Of a stretch of 56,749 bases of DNA, positions 9,304 to 17,372 are shown in pieces. The notes under the pieces were generated by a model that was given only the letters and a program-made list of their open reading frames with translations, was not told the DNA's origin and made no database searches. Every line of letters starts with the position of its first letter. The stretch's first letter is position 1. A program made the translations under genes and the position numbers. This stretch comes from Myxococcales bacterium (GTDB lineage Bacteria; Myxococcota_A; UBA9160; UBA4427): the NCBI GenBank assembly GCA_012960035.1, contig DUBZ01000108.1:1-56749 (forward strand), read 5' to 3'.

Positions 9304-9341
9304 GGAGCTGAGGGGTCAGCGATGCGGGTTCGGCGTGGCAG
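9304..9341 (+). repeat. Dispersed repeat, copy C (right end only)
   Basis: The 38 bases from ggagctgagggg through ggcgtggcag match the right end of copy B (1965-2002) with about four differences. It lies directly upstream of the start of the GT-C gene on the other strand. Confidence 0.6.
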
Positions 9342-9421
9342 CGATACACGAACAGGGTCGGAAAATGGACCTTATCATTTCGATTCTCAGTATATAGAGT
9401 CTGGCATCAACGTTACGTGCT

Positions 9422-9847
9422 TCAGCGACTGTCGGCGGCCTGTGCCAAGCAGCTGAGCGCCCGGTCGACGATAGGCACTTGAAGCTGCGTCTCGCAGACC
9501 CCGCGGACTAGGTTGGACGCGTGAGTCGGGGAGTGGCTGCGTGTCCGAAACCGGGGCTCACGGATCGATTGGCTGCTGATGATTGGACCCTGGGTCACGC
9601 CATGTATCGCAGGCACGATTCCTTCTACGGTCGCGGCGGCGATCGTGATGATTTCAGCCCCAGCCAATTGGAGCGGGAGCAATAGGAGAATGATCAGGCA
9701 GAGGCTCGCGCCTTGTCTCTGCGAATAGGGCACTGGATTTAGCTCCGAGCAGCCTTCATTTGTATCTGTTCCGTGTCTCACTTCTGATTCCAAGTTGTCA
9801 GTATCAATTCCCTCTCCTTGAATGACCGGCCTCGAATGAAATTGCAC
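9422..9847 (-). pseudogene. Possible truncated exported protein, interrupted by repeat copy D
   Basis: The minus-strand frame contains a convincing signal-peptide core (SLCLIILLLLPLQLAGAE) followed by IITIAAATVEGIVPAIHG, but after ~25 more residues it enters repeat copy D (9470-9547) and ends soon after in repeat-derived sequence. The residues before the signal peptide are unlikely to be translated. This parallels the gene at 460-744, which is cut by the same repeat. No family recognised. Confidence 0.25.
9470..9547 (+). repeat. Dispersed repeat, copy D (left part)
   Basis: Matches copy A (703-780) with roughly nine differences over 78 bases and the same orientation, beginning gataggcacttgaagct and ending gagtggct-gcgtgtccg. 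With A, B and C it defines one element of which no full copy remains in the window. Confidence 0.75.
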
Positions 9848-9907
9848 GTCGGAAAAATAGCCTGGACACTTGACGGCTCTTGCGAAGAGACCGCTTCCAG
9901 TTTCGGT

Positions 9908-10080
9908 CTAGGCCGCTTTCTCGACCAAGTACTCCCTCTTACTTCGTTTCATCGTTTTCCGTTTGCTCTTCGCGCGTTGGGTCAACACTTCGTACTGTCG
10001 ACCGAAGTAGACGTCCGCCGGCGTCACCCATTTCAGCGGGGTAGACTCAATGCGTCGAAAGCAAGACTTCGCGGAGTGAT
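9908..10080 (-). pseudogene. IS3-family transposase OrfB, C-terminal fragment
   Basis: The minus strand reads FRRIESTPLKWVTPADVYFG, then RQYEVLTQRAKSKRKTMKRS and ends EYLVEKAA-stop at 9908. 'TPADVYFGR...l..R...KR.T' is the very end of the DDE transposase OrfB of IS3-group elements. Only ~55 residues remain; upstream, the frame meets the start of the sulfatase gene at 10081. Same strand as the OrfA fragment at 1415-1729. Confidence 0.7.
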
Positions 10081-11415
10081 TTGTTGAAATTAGTAACGCG
10101 CCAGGTGTGTGCGGTCGTCGTCACCGTGGTGGCATTCGCGATTTCGTGTGGCGATGATACGGACGGGGATCTCGCTCCGCGCGATCGCACCCAGCCTCCG
10201 AATGTTCTCTTCATCCTGGCAGACGACCTGCGCTTTGACGCGGTCGGCTATAGCGGCAATGAAGTCATCAAGACGCCCAACATCGACCGTCTCGCTTCCG
10301 AGGGAATGCGACTTGATCGGTTTTATGTTGCGTATCCCGTGTGCATACAGTCGCGCGCAACATTTTTGACTGGCCGCTATCACCATGACGGCGCGACCGT
10401 GAATCGGGGGAAGGGGTGGCGCATTCGCCCCGAAACAAGAACCGTCGCAAACTGGATGAACGATGCCGGCTATGTGACAGGTTTTATTGGGAAGTCGCAT
10501 CTGGGCATGCGTCCCCAGGCTTGGGGCTTCGACCGTGTTCCTGTCCTGGTGCCCGAAAATCGTCATGGACCCTGGATCGAACACATCAACCCGAAGCTCA
10601 TCGTCGACGGCATTGAAATGAGGGTACCGGGGCACATCACACAGATCCTCACCGACGCTGCCATCGACTTTATGGTGTCTAACAAAGACCAACCGTGGTT
10701 CTTGTGGTTGGCAACATCGGCGCCTCACGTTCCGTATCACGAGTACGAGGACTACCCGTACACCGCCACCGAAATCGTCGCGACCCCACCTCCGGGTTGG
10801 CCCCCGAACCAGAAGTTGGTTTCGGGGCGCGGGGTGTTCGACTGGCCTGCTTATTATTCCACGATTTCGATGTTGGACGAGCAAGTCGGTCGTCTCTTGG
10901 GCAGGCTCAACGAGCTGGGACTCGCCGAAGACACGGTGGTGGTCTTCATCAGCGACAACGGAATTCAGCTCGGGAGCCACGGTCATATGGCCAAGGCGAT
11001 CTGGTACGAAGAGTCGACAAAGGTTCCCGCGGTCGTACGTTGGCCTGGCAAGACAAAGCCGGGAGCGATCAGTGAAGGCCTGACTTCTTCGGTCGATCTT
11101 CTTCCAACGTTGCTCGACATCGCGGGGCTCCCGGCTTTGGAGGACATGCCCGGGGCGAGCCTGCTCCCGACTCTCCTTCGCGGCGAACCGACGAGAGACC
11201 GGATCTATTCCGAGTCCGCACGGCTAGCGGAGCAGGGCGGTGGCAGCTGGGAAATGATTGTGGACGAGCGCTGGAAGTACGTGCGCATCAACGATCAATC
11301 GGAACAACACCTCTACGACCTAGAGGAAGATCCGTTTGAACAACGAGATCTAGTCGGATCACCAACGCATGCGGCGACGCTCAAGAAGCTGCAGGGAGAA
11401 ATACGCCGCAGGTGA
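10081..11415 (+). CDS. Sulfatase-family lipoprotein with variant active site (C-I-Q-S-R)
   Basis: A 444-aa protein of the arylsulfatase type (PF00884). It begins at TTG 10081 behind GGAGTG, with a signal peptide and lipobox AFAISC (Cys23), so it is probably membrane-anchored on the periplasmic side. Metal ligands Asp48-Asp49 (FILADD), the IDRLASEG motif, GKSHLG and ISDNG are present. The residue converted to formylglycine would be Cys88 in VCIQSRATFLTGR. The usual consensus is C-x-P-x-R, so the Pro is replaced by Gln here, which may affect recognition by formylglycine-generating enzyme. The C-terminus has the common 'LYDLEEDPFEQRDL' segment. It stands just downstream of an IS3 fragment, converging with the gene at 11460. 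Substrate unknown. Confidence 0.85.
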   Translation: MLKLVTRQVCAVVVTVVAFAISCGDDTDGDLAPRDRTQPPNVLFILADDLRFDAVGYSGNEVIKTPNIDRLASEGMRLDRFYVAYPVCIQSRATFLTGRYHHDGATVNRGKGWRIRPETRTVANWMNDAGYVTGFIGKSHLGMRPQAWGFDRVPVLVPENRHGPWIEHINPKLIVDGIEMRVPGHITQILTDAAIDFMVSNKDQPWFLWLATSAPHVPYHEYEDYPYTATEIVATPPPGWPPNQKLVSGRGVFDWPAYYSTISMLDEQVGRLLGRLNELGLAEDTVVVFISDNGIQLGSHGHMAKAIWYEESTKVPAVVRWPGKTKPGAISEGLTSSVDLLPTLLDIAGLPALEDMPGASLLPTLLRGEPTRDRIYSESARLAEQGGGSWEMIVDERWKYVRINDQSEQHLYDLEEDPFEQRDLVGSPTHAATLKKLQGEIRRR

Positions 11416-11459
11416 ACTCGAATCCGATCGATATTGGCTGCGTCTCGCACCGACGCTTG

Positions 11460-13601
11460 TTATTCGACGTACCCGAGCGACCGCAGCATTTCAGTTTCTT
11501 CAGGGGACAGCGAATCGCTGCTTTTGGATACGGACTCGTGGAGGTTCGTGCGCAAGATTGCAGCCGAATCTTCGTAGTCTTCAATCAGCTTCTTCATTCG
11601 TTGCGAAAGCGGTTTTGTAGCTGCGAAAATATTTTTCTTCTCGCCGGGGTCGAGTGCGAGGTTGAAGAGCTCGTACCGATGTCCGCTTCGCGTGCGAAGA
11701 CGAATGAGCTTGTAGTCGCCTTGCCTTACGGCATACGTGGGTTGCAATAGCTTCGTGACACCGGTTCGATGTACCGCTCTTTCTATGAACGCCTCGCTGA
11801 AAATCGGTCGCGTTCGCCAGGCCCTTGTCGCATCGGCTTTATCTTGCGCGTTCGTCTTTGAGGTCGCATCGACGAGTAGGTCGCGGAAGCTCTTGCCCAT
11901 CAGCCCAACAGGTACTTCCTCGCCCAGCAGCCCCAGCATCGAAGGCATCAAATCAAGAAGCGCGACGGGCGCGCTGACTCGGTGTCCCTTTGGAACCCCG
12001 GGGCCACTTAGCATGAGTGGCACTTGTAGCACTTCTTCATAGACGAGTGCGCCATGGGCACGGTAGCCGTGCTCGAGGAACGCTTCGCCATGGTCGGAGG
12101 TAAACGCGACGATCGTGTTGTCCAGCAAGCCTTCCCGCGCGAGGGTGTCGAGCAAATTGCGAAGCAGGTCGTCGACGTATCGAATTTCGCGGTCGTATTG
12201 AGTTGGGGTCCAGTCGTAAAATGGCGTGGTCTTGTCAAACGGTTTCGACTTTCCAAACAACTCTTCATAGCCTTCCGGCGGAACGTATGGATTGTGGGGT
12301 TTGTAGGTATGCAAGAAGACAAAGAAGCGATCGTCTTGCATGCTGCGTATGACGCGCAGGCCTTCACGAAATGTGCTTTCGACGGTCCGCCGATTTGTTG
12401 CGGATTCCGAATCGCGGAATTCGCGATAGGTGGCGAACCCGCGCCCGAAACCTCTCGCGCGCGCGATCGCGCCATTTTCGGTAACCGCGCCGGTGGCGAA
12501 ACCCCGGTCGCGTAGCCATTCAGCGAGCAACACGGCACGTTTGGGCAATTGGTAGGGCTGCGTGTTGCGGGCTCCATGTACTGCGGGGTTGAGCGACGTC
12601 ATCATCGTCATGTGAGAAGGCAGCGTGCTTGAAGAAGCCGCAACACATTCGTCGAAGATGGTTCCGTTCGTTTCGAAGTAGTTGTCCAAGTAGGGCGTCG
12701 TGTCTCGGACGTGGCCATAGGATCCAAGATGGTCGGCGCGCAGGGTGTCGATTGAAATGAGGAGAAGGTTCGGTCCCGTTGGCTTCGGGGCGCTCACTTG
12801 TCGGAGTACGGGGTCGGCAAAGAACGCAACCGGCAAGCGATTTGACTCGTCTGCAGCGTCGGCGCGAAAGCGAAGCTCGACCTCTTTGCCCGCGTATTGC
12901 GTCAGGTCGACGCTTCGATCCAACCAACCGAGGGCTGGCTGTCCGGCTTCACGAATTTTGATCACTTCGCGAAAGAGGCTCTCGCAGTCACCGCCCAGGC
13001 AAGCCTGGAGCTCGAATCGCACCGACCCCAATTGCTGCCAAGCTTCGAGTACGCCGATCGCAAAATCGAGAGTCGCATTGCGCGGAACGTCGACTTCTAC
13101 TGCCGCCCGAAGTGAGTCCCGTGGAAGCGGGTAAAGGGTGAGCCAAGCTTTCTGGGTTAGTGGGAACGGGAAGCTGACGGCGAAGCGAGCCGGGGCCTCT
13201 TGATCTTGAGGGGCGCGCCTGACAAATGGCTTGAAAACCTTCCATTCATCGACCCATCTTGCCCTGGGTACGATCAGGATTTCATCGCTCGCAGAGAGTT
13301 CGGGCGGCAACTGCCGTTCGAATGCAAGTCGGGTGTACGGGTTCGTCTTTGCCTTCGTTTTGCGCGGCTTGGTAGGCTTACCTTTTGAATGAAAGATAAA
13401 CCTGGATGAATCGCGCATCACCGGTCGCGTGTCGTTTCGCAGTGTGGTGTAGCGGTCCGTGTTGGAATCACGAGGAACTGAATCGGCGAGATTGACACGT
13501 ACGATCGCCTCGGCGAAGGCTAGCGTCGAATCAAACGCAATCGCGAGTGCGAGCGTCAACCAGAAAAACTGCGCGACGCACGATCCGCGTGACTTGAACA
13601 T
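11460..13601 (-). CDS. Large sulfatase-superfamily protein with Thr at the nucleophile position
   Basis: 713 aa from an ATG at 13601, chosen because it has a good ribosome site (GGAGAAG) and opens a signal peptide (FFWLTLALAIAFDSTLAFA). Residues ~140-270 form a beta-sandwich-like domain (VDVPRNATLDFAIGVLEAWQ, then DRSVDLTQYAGKEVELRF); residues ~275-620 are the alkaline-phosphatase-superfamily module: LLISIDTLRADHLGSYG with Asp285, AASSSTLPSHMTMMTSL, SDHGEAFLEHG and the metal site near HGALVYEE. The nucleophile position is Thr326 (T-L-P-S-H) instead of the Cys/Ser of C/S-x-P-x-R. The protein ends EETEMLRSLGYVE. The fold is clear; the reaction is not, since Thr is used by the related phospho-transferases rather than by classical sulfatases. 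Confidence 0.8.
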   Translation of the reverse strand: MFKSRGSCVAQFFWLTLALAIAFDSTLAFAEAIVRVNLADSVPRDSNTDRYTTLRNDTRPVMRDSSRFIFHSKGKPTKPRKTKAKTNPYTRLAFERQLPPELSASDEILIVPRARWVDEWKVFKPFVRRAPQDQEAPARFAVSFPFPLTQKAWLTLYPLPRDSLRAAVEVDVPRNATLDFAIGVLEAWQQLGSVRFELQACLGGDCESLFREVIKIREAGQPALGWLDRSVDLTQYAGKEVELRFRADAADESNRLPVAFFADPVLRQVSAPKPTGPNLLLISIDTLRADHLGSYGHVRDTTPYLDNYFETNGTIFDECVAASSSTLPSHMTMMTSLNPAVHGARNTQPYQLPKRAVLLAEWLRDRGFATGAVTENGAIARARGFGRGFATYREFRDSESATNRRTVESTFREGLRVIRSMQDDRFFVFLHTYKPHNPYVPPEGYEELFGKSKPFDKTTPFYDWTPTQYDREIRYVDDLLRNLLDTLAREGLLDNTIVAFTSDHGEAFLEHGYRAHGALVYEEVLQVPLMLSGPGVPKGHRVSAPVALLDLMPSMLGLLGEEVPVGLMGKSFRDLLVDATSKTNAQDKADATRAWRTRPIFSEAFIERAVHRTGVTKLLQPTYAVRQGDYKLIRLRTRSGHRYELFNLALDPGEKKNIFAATKPLSQRMKKLIEDYEDSAAILRTNLHESVSKSSDSLSPEETEMLRSLGYVE

Positions 13602-13726
13602 GGTTTCTTCTCCGATCCAATTCGAAGGTATCAAGGGATGCGACAGTTCAGGCAGCTGTTTCGCGAAGTGAGTAAGTATTCGGCGAACCGGCAGAATTAC
13701 AAGAAGCATCGAGTTCGCGCAGGGCA

Positions 13727-14047
13727 ATGCCGCCGAAGCCGGGTTGCCTAATGTTGAGTTTACCGCGCGGAACGCGAGAGCAAGCGAATGCCCCCGAGGC
13801 GAGCTGCGACGCAATGCTCGGGCTCGACATCCTGCACCGTGTCCCCGCTCTCGGCGCGACAGCGCTTCCGTTCCTTCCGACGGTGGGCTCGATCTCGGTC
13901 GATGATTTACAGAAGCGCATGGAACGCGCCGGCCTTGAGATCGAAGAAGTTTTCAAGCCGGTTCCCGGCTTTGCCTTAGTCGTTGCCAGGAAGTCTGGCT
14001 TGCGGTTGCGCACCCGAACCCCGCACCGCCCTCGGGCTTCGGGTTAA
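13727..14047 (+). pseudogene. C-terminal fragment, methyltransferase-like
   Basis: The plus-strand frame from ~13850 reads HRVPALGATALPFLPTVGSI, SVDDLQKRMERAGLEIEEVF and KPVPGFALVVARKSG. An 'l..rmeaAGLEieevfkpvpgfalvVARK' ending is what the C-terminus of class I SAM-dependent methyltransferases looks like. The residues before this (MPPKPGCLMLSL...) do not resemble such a protein and there is no SAM-binding motif, so I read it as the tail of a decayed gene. It overlaps the stop of the TetR gene by four bases. Confidence 0.35.
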
Positions 14048-14712
14048 TCTCGCTCTGGTGGTCCCTTGGCGATGATTCCACCGAACCCACTCCAGATCAT
14101 TTCCGTCGTTTGAGTGGTGACGTCTTGGAGCGAGACTTCAGAATGGTCGCGCCACCAGCGCCCGACGTGCACCCCGATGCCGATCAGCGCATTGGCATAA
14201 ATAGGCGCCGGCGCGGGATCGCTTTCGAGAGCAACGATCTGGGACTCAATCACTTTGGTGATGTTGCTCGTCAGTCCGTCGAGCATGACACCGAGCCCCG
14301 AATCTGAAAGGTGAACGGGTGCGTCCCGCGTGAGTACCGCATGGCCGTCCGGGTGTTCGCGCACATAGGTGAAGAAGGCGCGCATGCCACGTTCGACGAG
14401 TTCGCGTGGCGCGCCGGGTAGGGCGAGGGCTTCGATGACGACGGACTCCACCATCGCGATCTGCATGCCCACCACGGCTTCGAACAAACCCTGCTTGTCG
14501 CCAAAGTGGCTGTAGAGAATCGGGCGCGATACCCCCGCGCGTTCCGCGATTTCTTCGAGGCTCGTCGCGTCGTAACCCCGCTCGGCGAATACCGGGCAGG
14601 CGACATTGACGAGTTGTCGCCGGCGCTCCTTTCTGGGCATTCGCTTGCCCCGAAGGGAAGTTTGTGTCTCTAAGTCATTGTCTCGTGGTTTCAGAGGAAG
14701 CTTCGTCGGCAT
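14044..14712 (-). CDS. TetR-family transcriptional regulator
   Basis: 222 aa from ATG 14712 (an ATG giving MPRKERRRQ, 24 residues in, is the alternative). The N-terminal DNA-binding domain is typical: FAERGYDATSLEEIAERAGV followed by SRPILYSHFGDKQGLFEAVV. The C-terminal ligand-binding domain is helical (RELVERGMRAFFTYVREHPD) and the ligand is unknown. It is divergent from the Coq4-like gene; the 128-bp gap contains two matching 14-bp palindromes, so it very likely represses itself and the Coq4-like gene. Confidence 0.9.
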   Translation of the reverse strand: MPTKLPLKPRDNDLETQTSLRGKRMPRKERRRQLVNVACPVFAERGYDATSLEEIAERAGVSRPILYSHFGDKQGLFEAVVGMQIAMVESVVIEALALPGAPRELVERGMRAFFTYVREHPDGHAVLTRDAPVHLSDSGLGVMLDGLTSNITKVIESQIVALESDPAPAPIYANALIGIGVHVGRWWRDHSEVSLQDVTTQTTEMIWSGFGGIIAKGPPERD

Positions 14713-14725
14713 ACTTGCATTTATA

Positions 14726-14739
14726 TTACATTAATGTAA
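14726..14739. promoter_or_regulatory. Operator palindrome 1 (TTACATTAATGTAA)
   Basis: Perfect 14-bp palindrome 14 bp upstream of the TetR start codon. It has the TTAC-x6-GTAA layout of a TetR-type operator. Its centre is 30 bp from that of the second palindrome, about three helical turns, so two dimers could bind on the same face. Confidence 0.7.
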
Positions 14740-14755
14740 GTTTCGCCAATGTAAG

Positions 14756-14769
14756 TTACGATAACGTAA
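14756..14769. promoter_or_regulatory. Operator palindrome 2 (TTACG-ATAA-CGTAA)
   Basis: Second site in the TetR/Coq4 divergent region: arms TTACG and CGTAA with the same length and TTAC...GTAA ends as site 1. A further half site, aatgtaag, lies between them at 14748-14755. It lies ~70 bp before the Coq4-like start. Confidence 0.7.
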
Positions 14770-14840
14770 GTTTCATTTATGCAACATAAACAGGAAAGCC
14801 GAGATTCAATCGGCGATCGAACCTAGAGGAACTTCAACTC

Positions 14841-15620
14841 ATGCAATCCACCACGACCCTGCCATCGCTGGCCCACAACCCCATTCGCTGGGGCACCGCC
14901 TTTCGCGCGCTTCTCGCGTTGCGCAACGACAACGACGACACCACGCACGTCTTCAAGATCGTAGACGCCCTGCGCGGCGACTCCGAAAAGAAGTCGCTCG
15001 CTCGAATGAAGCAGACCCGCATCGGTCGCCGCATCATCGAAGAAGACCGCAGTCTGCTGACGGTGTTGACTGACCGCGAGCGACTCCGATCCCTTTCCGA
15101 CGGTTCGCTCGGTCGGGTCTATCTCTCGTTCATGGAAAAAGAGGGCCTTAGTGCAGACGGTCTCGCGGAGGCTTCGGTTGACGGATACGGCGAGAACAAA
15201 CTCGACCCCGAAATTCGCACCTTCACAACCTGGGCTCGCGACAGTCACGATTTGTGGCACGTGCTTACTGGATACGGTCGAGATCCACTTGGCGAGTTGT
15301 GTCTACTCGCGGTGCTCTACAGCCAGATCGAGAGTCGCGGCACTGGTTTCATCGCGTTGCTTGGTCTGCTGCAGATTCCACTGGAATATCCCGGTGCCCC
15401 GGCAATTCGCGCCGTGATTCAAGGATTTCAGATCGGTCGCAACGCCGAATCGATGATGGCCCAAGACTGGGAACGACTGCTGGAACAACCCTTTGATGAA
15501 GTACGCAATGCGCTTTGTCTTGGGCAACCCACCTATTACGAGCGCAGCCGCCCGCTCCATGATGCATCGCGGTCAAAGAGCCGAGCAGCGGTCGCAGCGA
15601 GCGCGACAGCCCAAGCCTGA
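14841..15620 (+). CDS. Coq4 family protein
   Basis: 259 aa. The key motif is HDLWH followed by TGYGRDPLGE: H136-D137-x-x-H140-x11-E152, the metal-binding HDxxHx(11)E signature of COQ4 (PF05019). In eukaryotes COQ4 acts in ubiquinone biosynthesis, where it carries out oxidative decarboxylation of the C1 position of the quinone ring precursor and helps organise the COQ complex. Flanking features fit too (QIGRNAESMMAQDWERLLEQ, a family-typical C-terminal helix). The ATG at 14841 follows GAGGA by 10 bases. It is divergent from, and probably repressed by, the TetR gene next door, so it is more likely an inducible accessory enzyme than a core quinone gene. The last ~20 residues are Ala/Ser/Arg-rich. 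Confidence 0.8.
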   Translation: MQSTTTLPSLAHNPIRWGTAFRALLALRNDNDDTTHVFKIVDALRGDSEKKSLARMKQTRIGRRIIEEDRSLLTVLTDRERLRSLSDGSLGRVYLSFMEKEGLSADGLAEASVDGYGENKLDPEIRTFTTWARDSHDLWHVLTGYGRDPLGELCLLAVLYSQIESRGTGFIALLGLLQIPLEYPGAPAIRAVIQGFQIGRNAESMMAQDWERLLEQPFDEVRNALCLGQPTYYERSRPLHDASRSKSRAAVAASATAQA

Positions 15621-15943
15621 AGCGACTCGCAGATCGTCACGCGAGGACAACGTCGGCGACACTGGAAGCGGACGGCGAAACGCAACCCGCACGTCAGGCG
15701 CTCATCAATTCACGCGATCCCGGTGTTTAAGGTCGGCTGCCGGGTTCCTCGTTTGGCTGGAATCGTGACCATGAGGCGCTCGCCGTCAACGAACTCAATG
15801 TCTCCCTCTCGTAAAAACATGGACTCGCGGTCGTCTCGATCGGTTCCGTCATAAACACCGCGCGCACTGCGCCCATGTCTGTGTCGAAGAACTCGGACCC
15901 GAATTGAAGCTCGTGCCGAGTGCCAGGTATTCACGGCGTTGAA
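15621..15943. other. Intergenic region, no confident gene
   Basis: Between the Coq4-like gene and the YghU-like gene. A minus-strand frame at 15710-15934 contains MFLREGDIEFVDGERLMVTI, which looks protein-like, but it has no visible ribosome site and no family I know. Listed as a possible remnant or small gene only. Confidence 0.3.
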
Positions 15944-16801
15944 CTAGTCTGGAATATTCAGTTCAAAGTCCGCTGCCGAGTGTCGCTCCGGCACCCGTTC
16001 TTCCTCGGGCCCCCATGCGCGGTTAACGCGTCGGCCGCGCGCAACAGCAGGACGTGCTTCGATTTCGGTGGCCCAGCGAACCACGTTCTTGTACGAAGCG
16101 ACCTCTAGAAATTCGGCTGCGCTGTATTGGTCGTTCAAGACCATGTTGCCGTACCACGAATACACGGCCATGTCGGAGATGTTGTAGTCGTCGCCGCAGA
16201 GGAAGCGTCGGTTGGCGAGGTTTTGGTCGAGGACGTCCAGCTGTCGTTTCACTTCCATCGAGAAGCGATCGATGCAGTATTCGATCTTCTTCGGCGCGTA
16301 GCTGTAGAAGTGACCGAAGCCACCGCCGAGGTAGGGCGCGCTGCCCATCTGCCAAAAAAGCCACGACATGCATTCGGCCCGAGCTGACGGCTCTGTCGGA
16401 ATGAAGGCATCGAATTTTTCAGCGAGGTACACGAGGATCGCGCCAGACTCAAAAACGCGTGTCGGCGGTGACGTGCTTCGGTCGAGCATCGCGGGAATCT
16501 TGGAGTTCGGATTGATGGCGACGAAGTCGCTACCGAACTGGGCCCCGTCGCCAATGTTGATGAAATAGGCGTCGTACTCGGCGTCTTTCTTGCCAAGTTC
16601 CAGAATCTCTTCGAACAAGATCGTGACCTTCACACCGTTGGGTGTTGCGAGGGAGTAGAGCTGGTGGGGATGCTCGCCGACGGGCAATTCTTTTTCGTGG
16701 GTCGCGCCGGCAATGGGCCGGTTGATATTGGTAAATCGTCCGCCGTCTTGCGCTTCCCACTTCCATACCTTCGGCGGTGAATATTCTTCCGTATCGGCCA
16801 T
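15944..16801 (-). CDS. yghU: Glutathione-dependent disulfide-bond oxidoreductase YghU (GST family)
   Basis: 285 aa, close to the 288 aa of E. coli YghU. The start is ATG 16801 behind AAGGAA. Family-typical stretches are YSPPKVWKWEAQDGGRFTNI, NRPIAGATHEKELPVGEHPH, QLYSLATPNGVKVTILFEE (thioredoxin-like N-domain), NPNSKIPAM, ESGAILVYLAEK (glutathione-binding E-S) and the C-terminal helical domain (WLFWQMGSAPYLGGGFGHFY). YghU binds two glutathiones and reduces disulfides and organic peroxides in the cytoplasm. The gene stands alone, its 3' end facing the Coq4-like gene. Assignment by direct recognition of conserved segments. Confidence 0.92.
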   Translation of the reverse strand: MADTEEYSPPKVWKWEAQDGGRFTNINRPIAGATHEKELPVGEHPHQLYSLATPNGVKVTILFEEILELGKKDAEYDAYFINIGDGAQFGSDFVAINPNSKIPAMLDRSTSPPTRVFESGAILVYLAEKFDAFIPTEPSARAECMSWLFWQMGSAPYLGGGFGHFYSYAPKKIEYCIDRFSMEVKRQLDVLDQNLANRRFLCGDDYNISDMAVYSWYGNMVLNDQYSAAEFLEVASYKNVVRWATEIEARPAVARGRRVNRAWGPEEERVPERHSAADFELNIPD

Positions 16802-17009
16802 GATGTGTTCCTTGGATTCATTGAAGTTGATTTGAGTAGATTGGACTTGATTGCCGGGTGCGCGTTGCACAGCGAAATTGGATACGCGGGTCTCGTTACG
16901 ATCCGAAACTCCGAGTCAGTGATTCAGGTCCGGTACGCGGAGCACGATAGCCCGGCTCGCGACGGCATCCGAGGACTCTCGCGACACCAGCAAGTGAGTA
17001 GGAACAATC

Positions 17010-17372
17010 GTGTGTTTTAGCAGGAACCTACCGGCAACTAGCCGCAACGAATATGCAGCCAAACGACACCCCGCGAGCACCCCCATCGGCAACATAACGG
17101 AAAACCGGGATCGCACCTTTCCGGCACTCAAATGGAAAGAGCGACATCGAATGATTGTCGGTGAAGGGGCCACCTCGCACCGGAGGGTCCTGCTCGAACG
17201 GGGCGCAGACCCGAATCTGGCTCCACCCGGAGAAACGACGCTCCGGGCAGCAAGGGCAGAGTCTCTTCGCAAACTCTTGAGAGACTACGGCGCGAGAGAT
17301 TCGTTGGAGGACGATCGCCACTTGACGGAGTTCCGGATGGAAGTGGCTCTCGAGGTGAGGCTCAAAGCGTAA
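17010..17372 (+). pseudogene. Ankyrin-repeat remnant
   Basis: Within this frame the segment RRVLLERGADPNLAPPGETT followed by LRAARAESLRKLLRDYGARD is one recognisable ankyrin repeat pair (LLERGADPN...G.T.L..A......LLr.yGA). The residues before it have no ankyrin character and the protein ends soon after. I read the 16,802-17,466 gap as containing the decayed tail of an ankyrin-repeat gene and nothing else recognisable. Confidence 0.5.

Noticed and set aside
1415..10080. A single IS3 element split by insertion of the 2-9 kb block
   Set aside because: In minus-strand order OrfA should lie to the right of OrfB, but the OrfA fragment is on the left. Two different copies are required.
9818..10087. 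Plus-strand 89-codon frame upstream of the first sulfatase
   Set aside because: It is the antisense of the recognisable IS3 OrfB C-terminal fragment on the minus strand.
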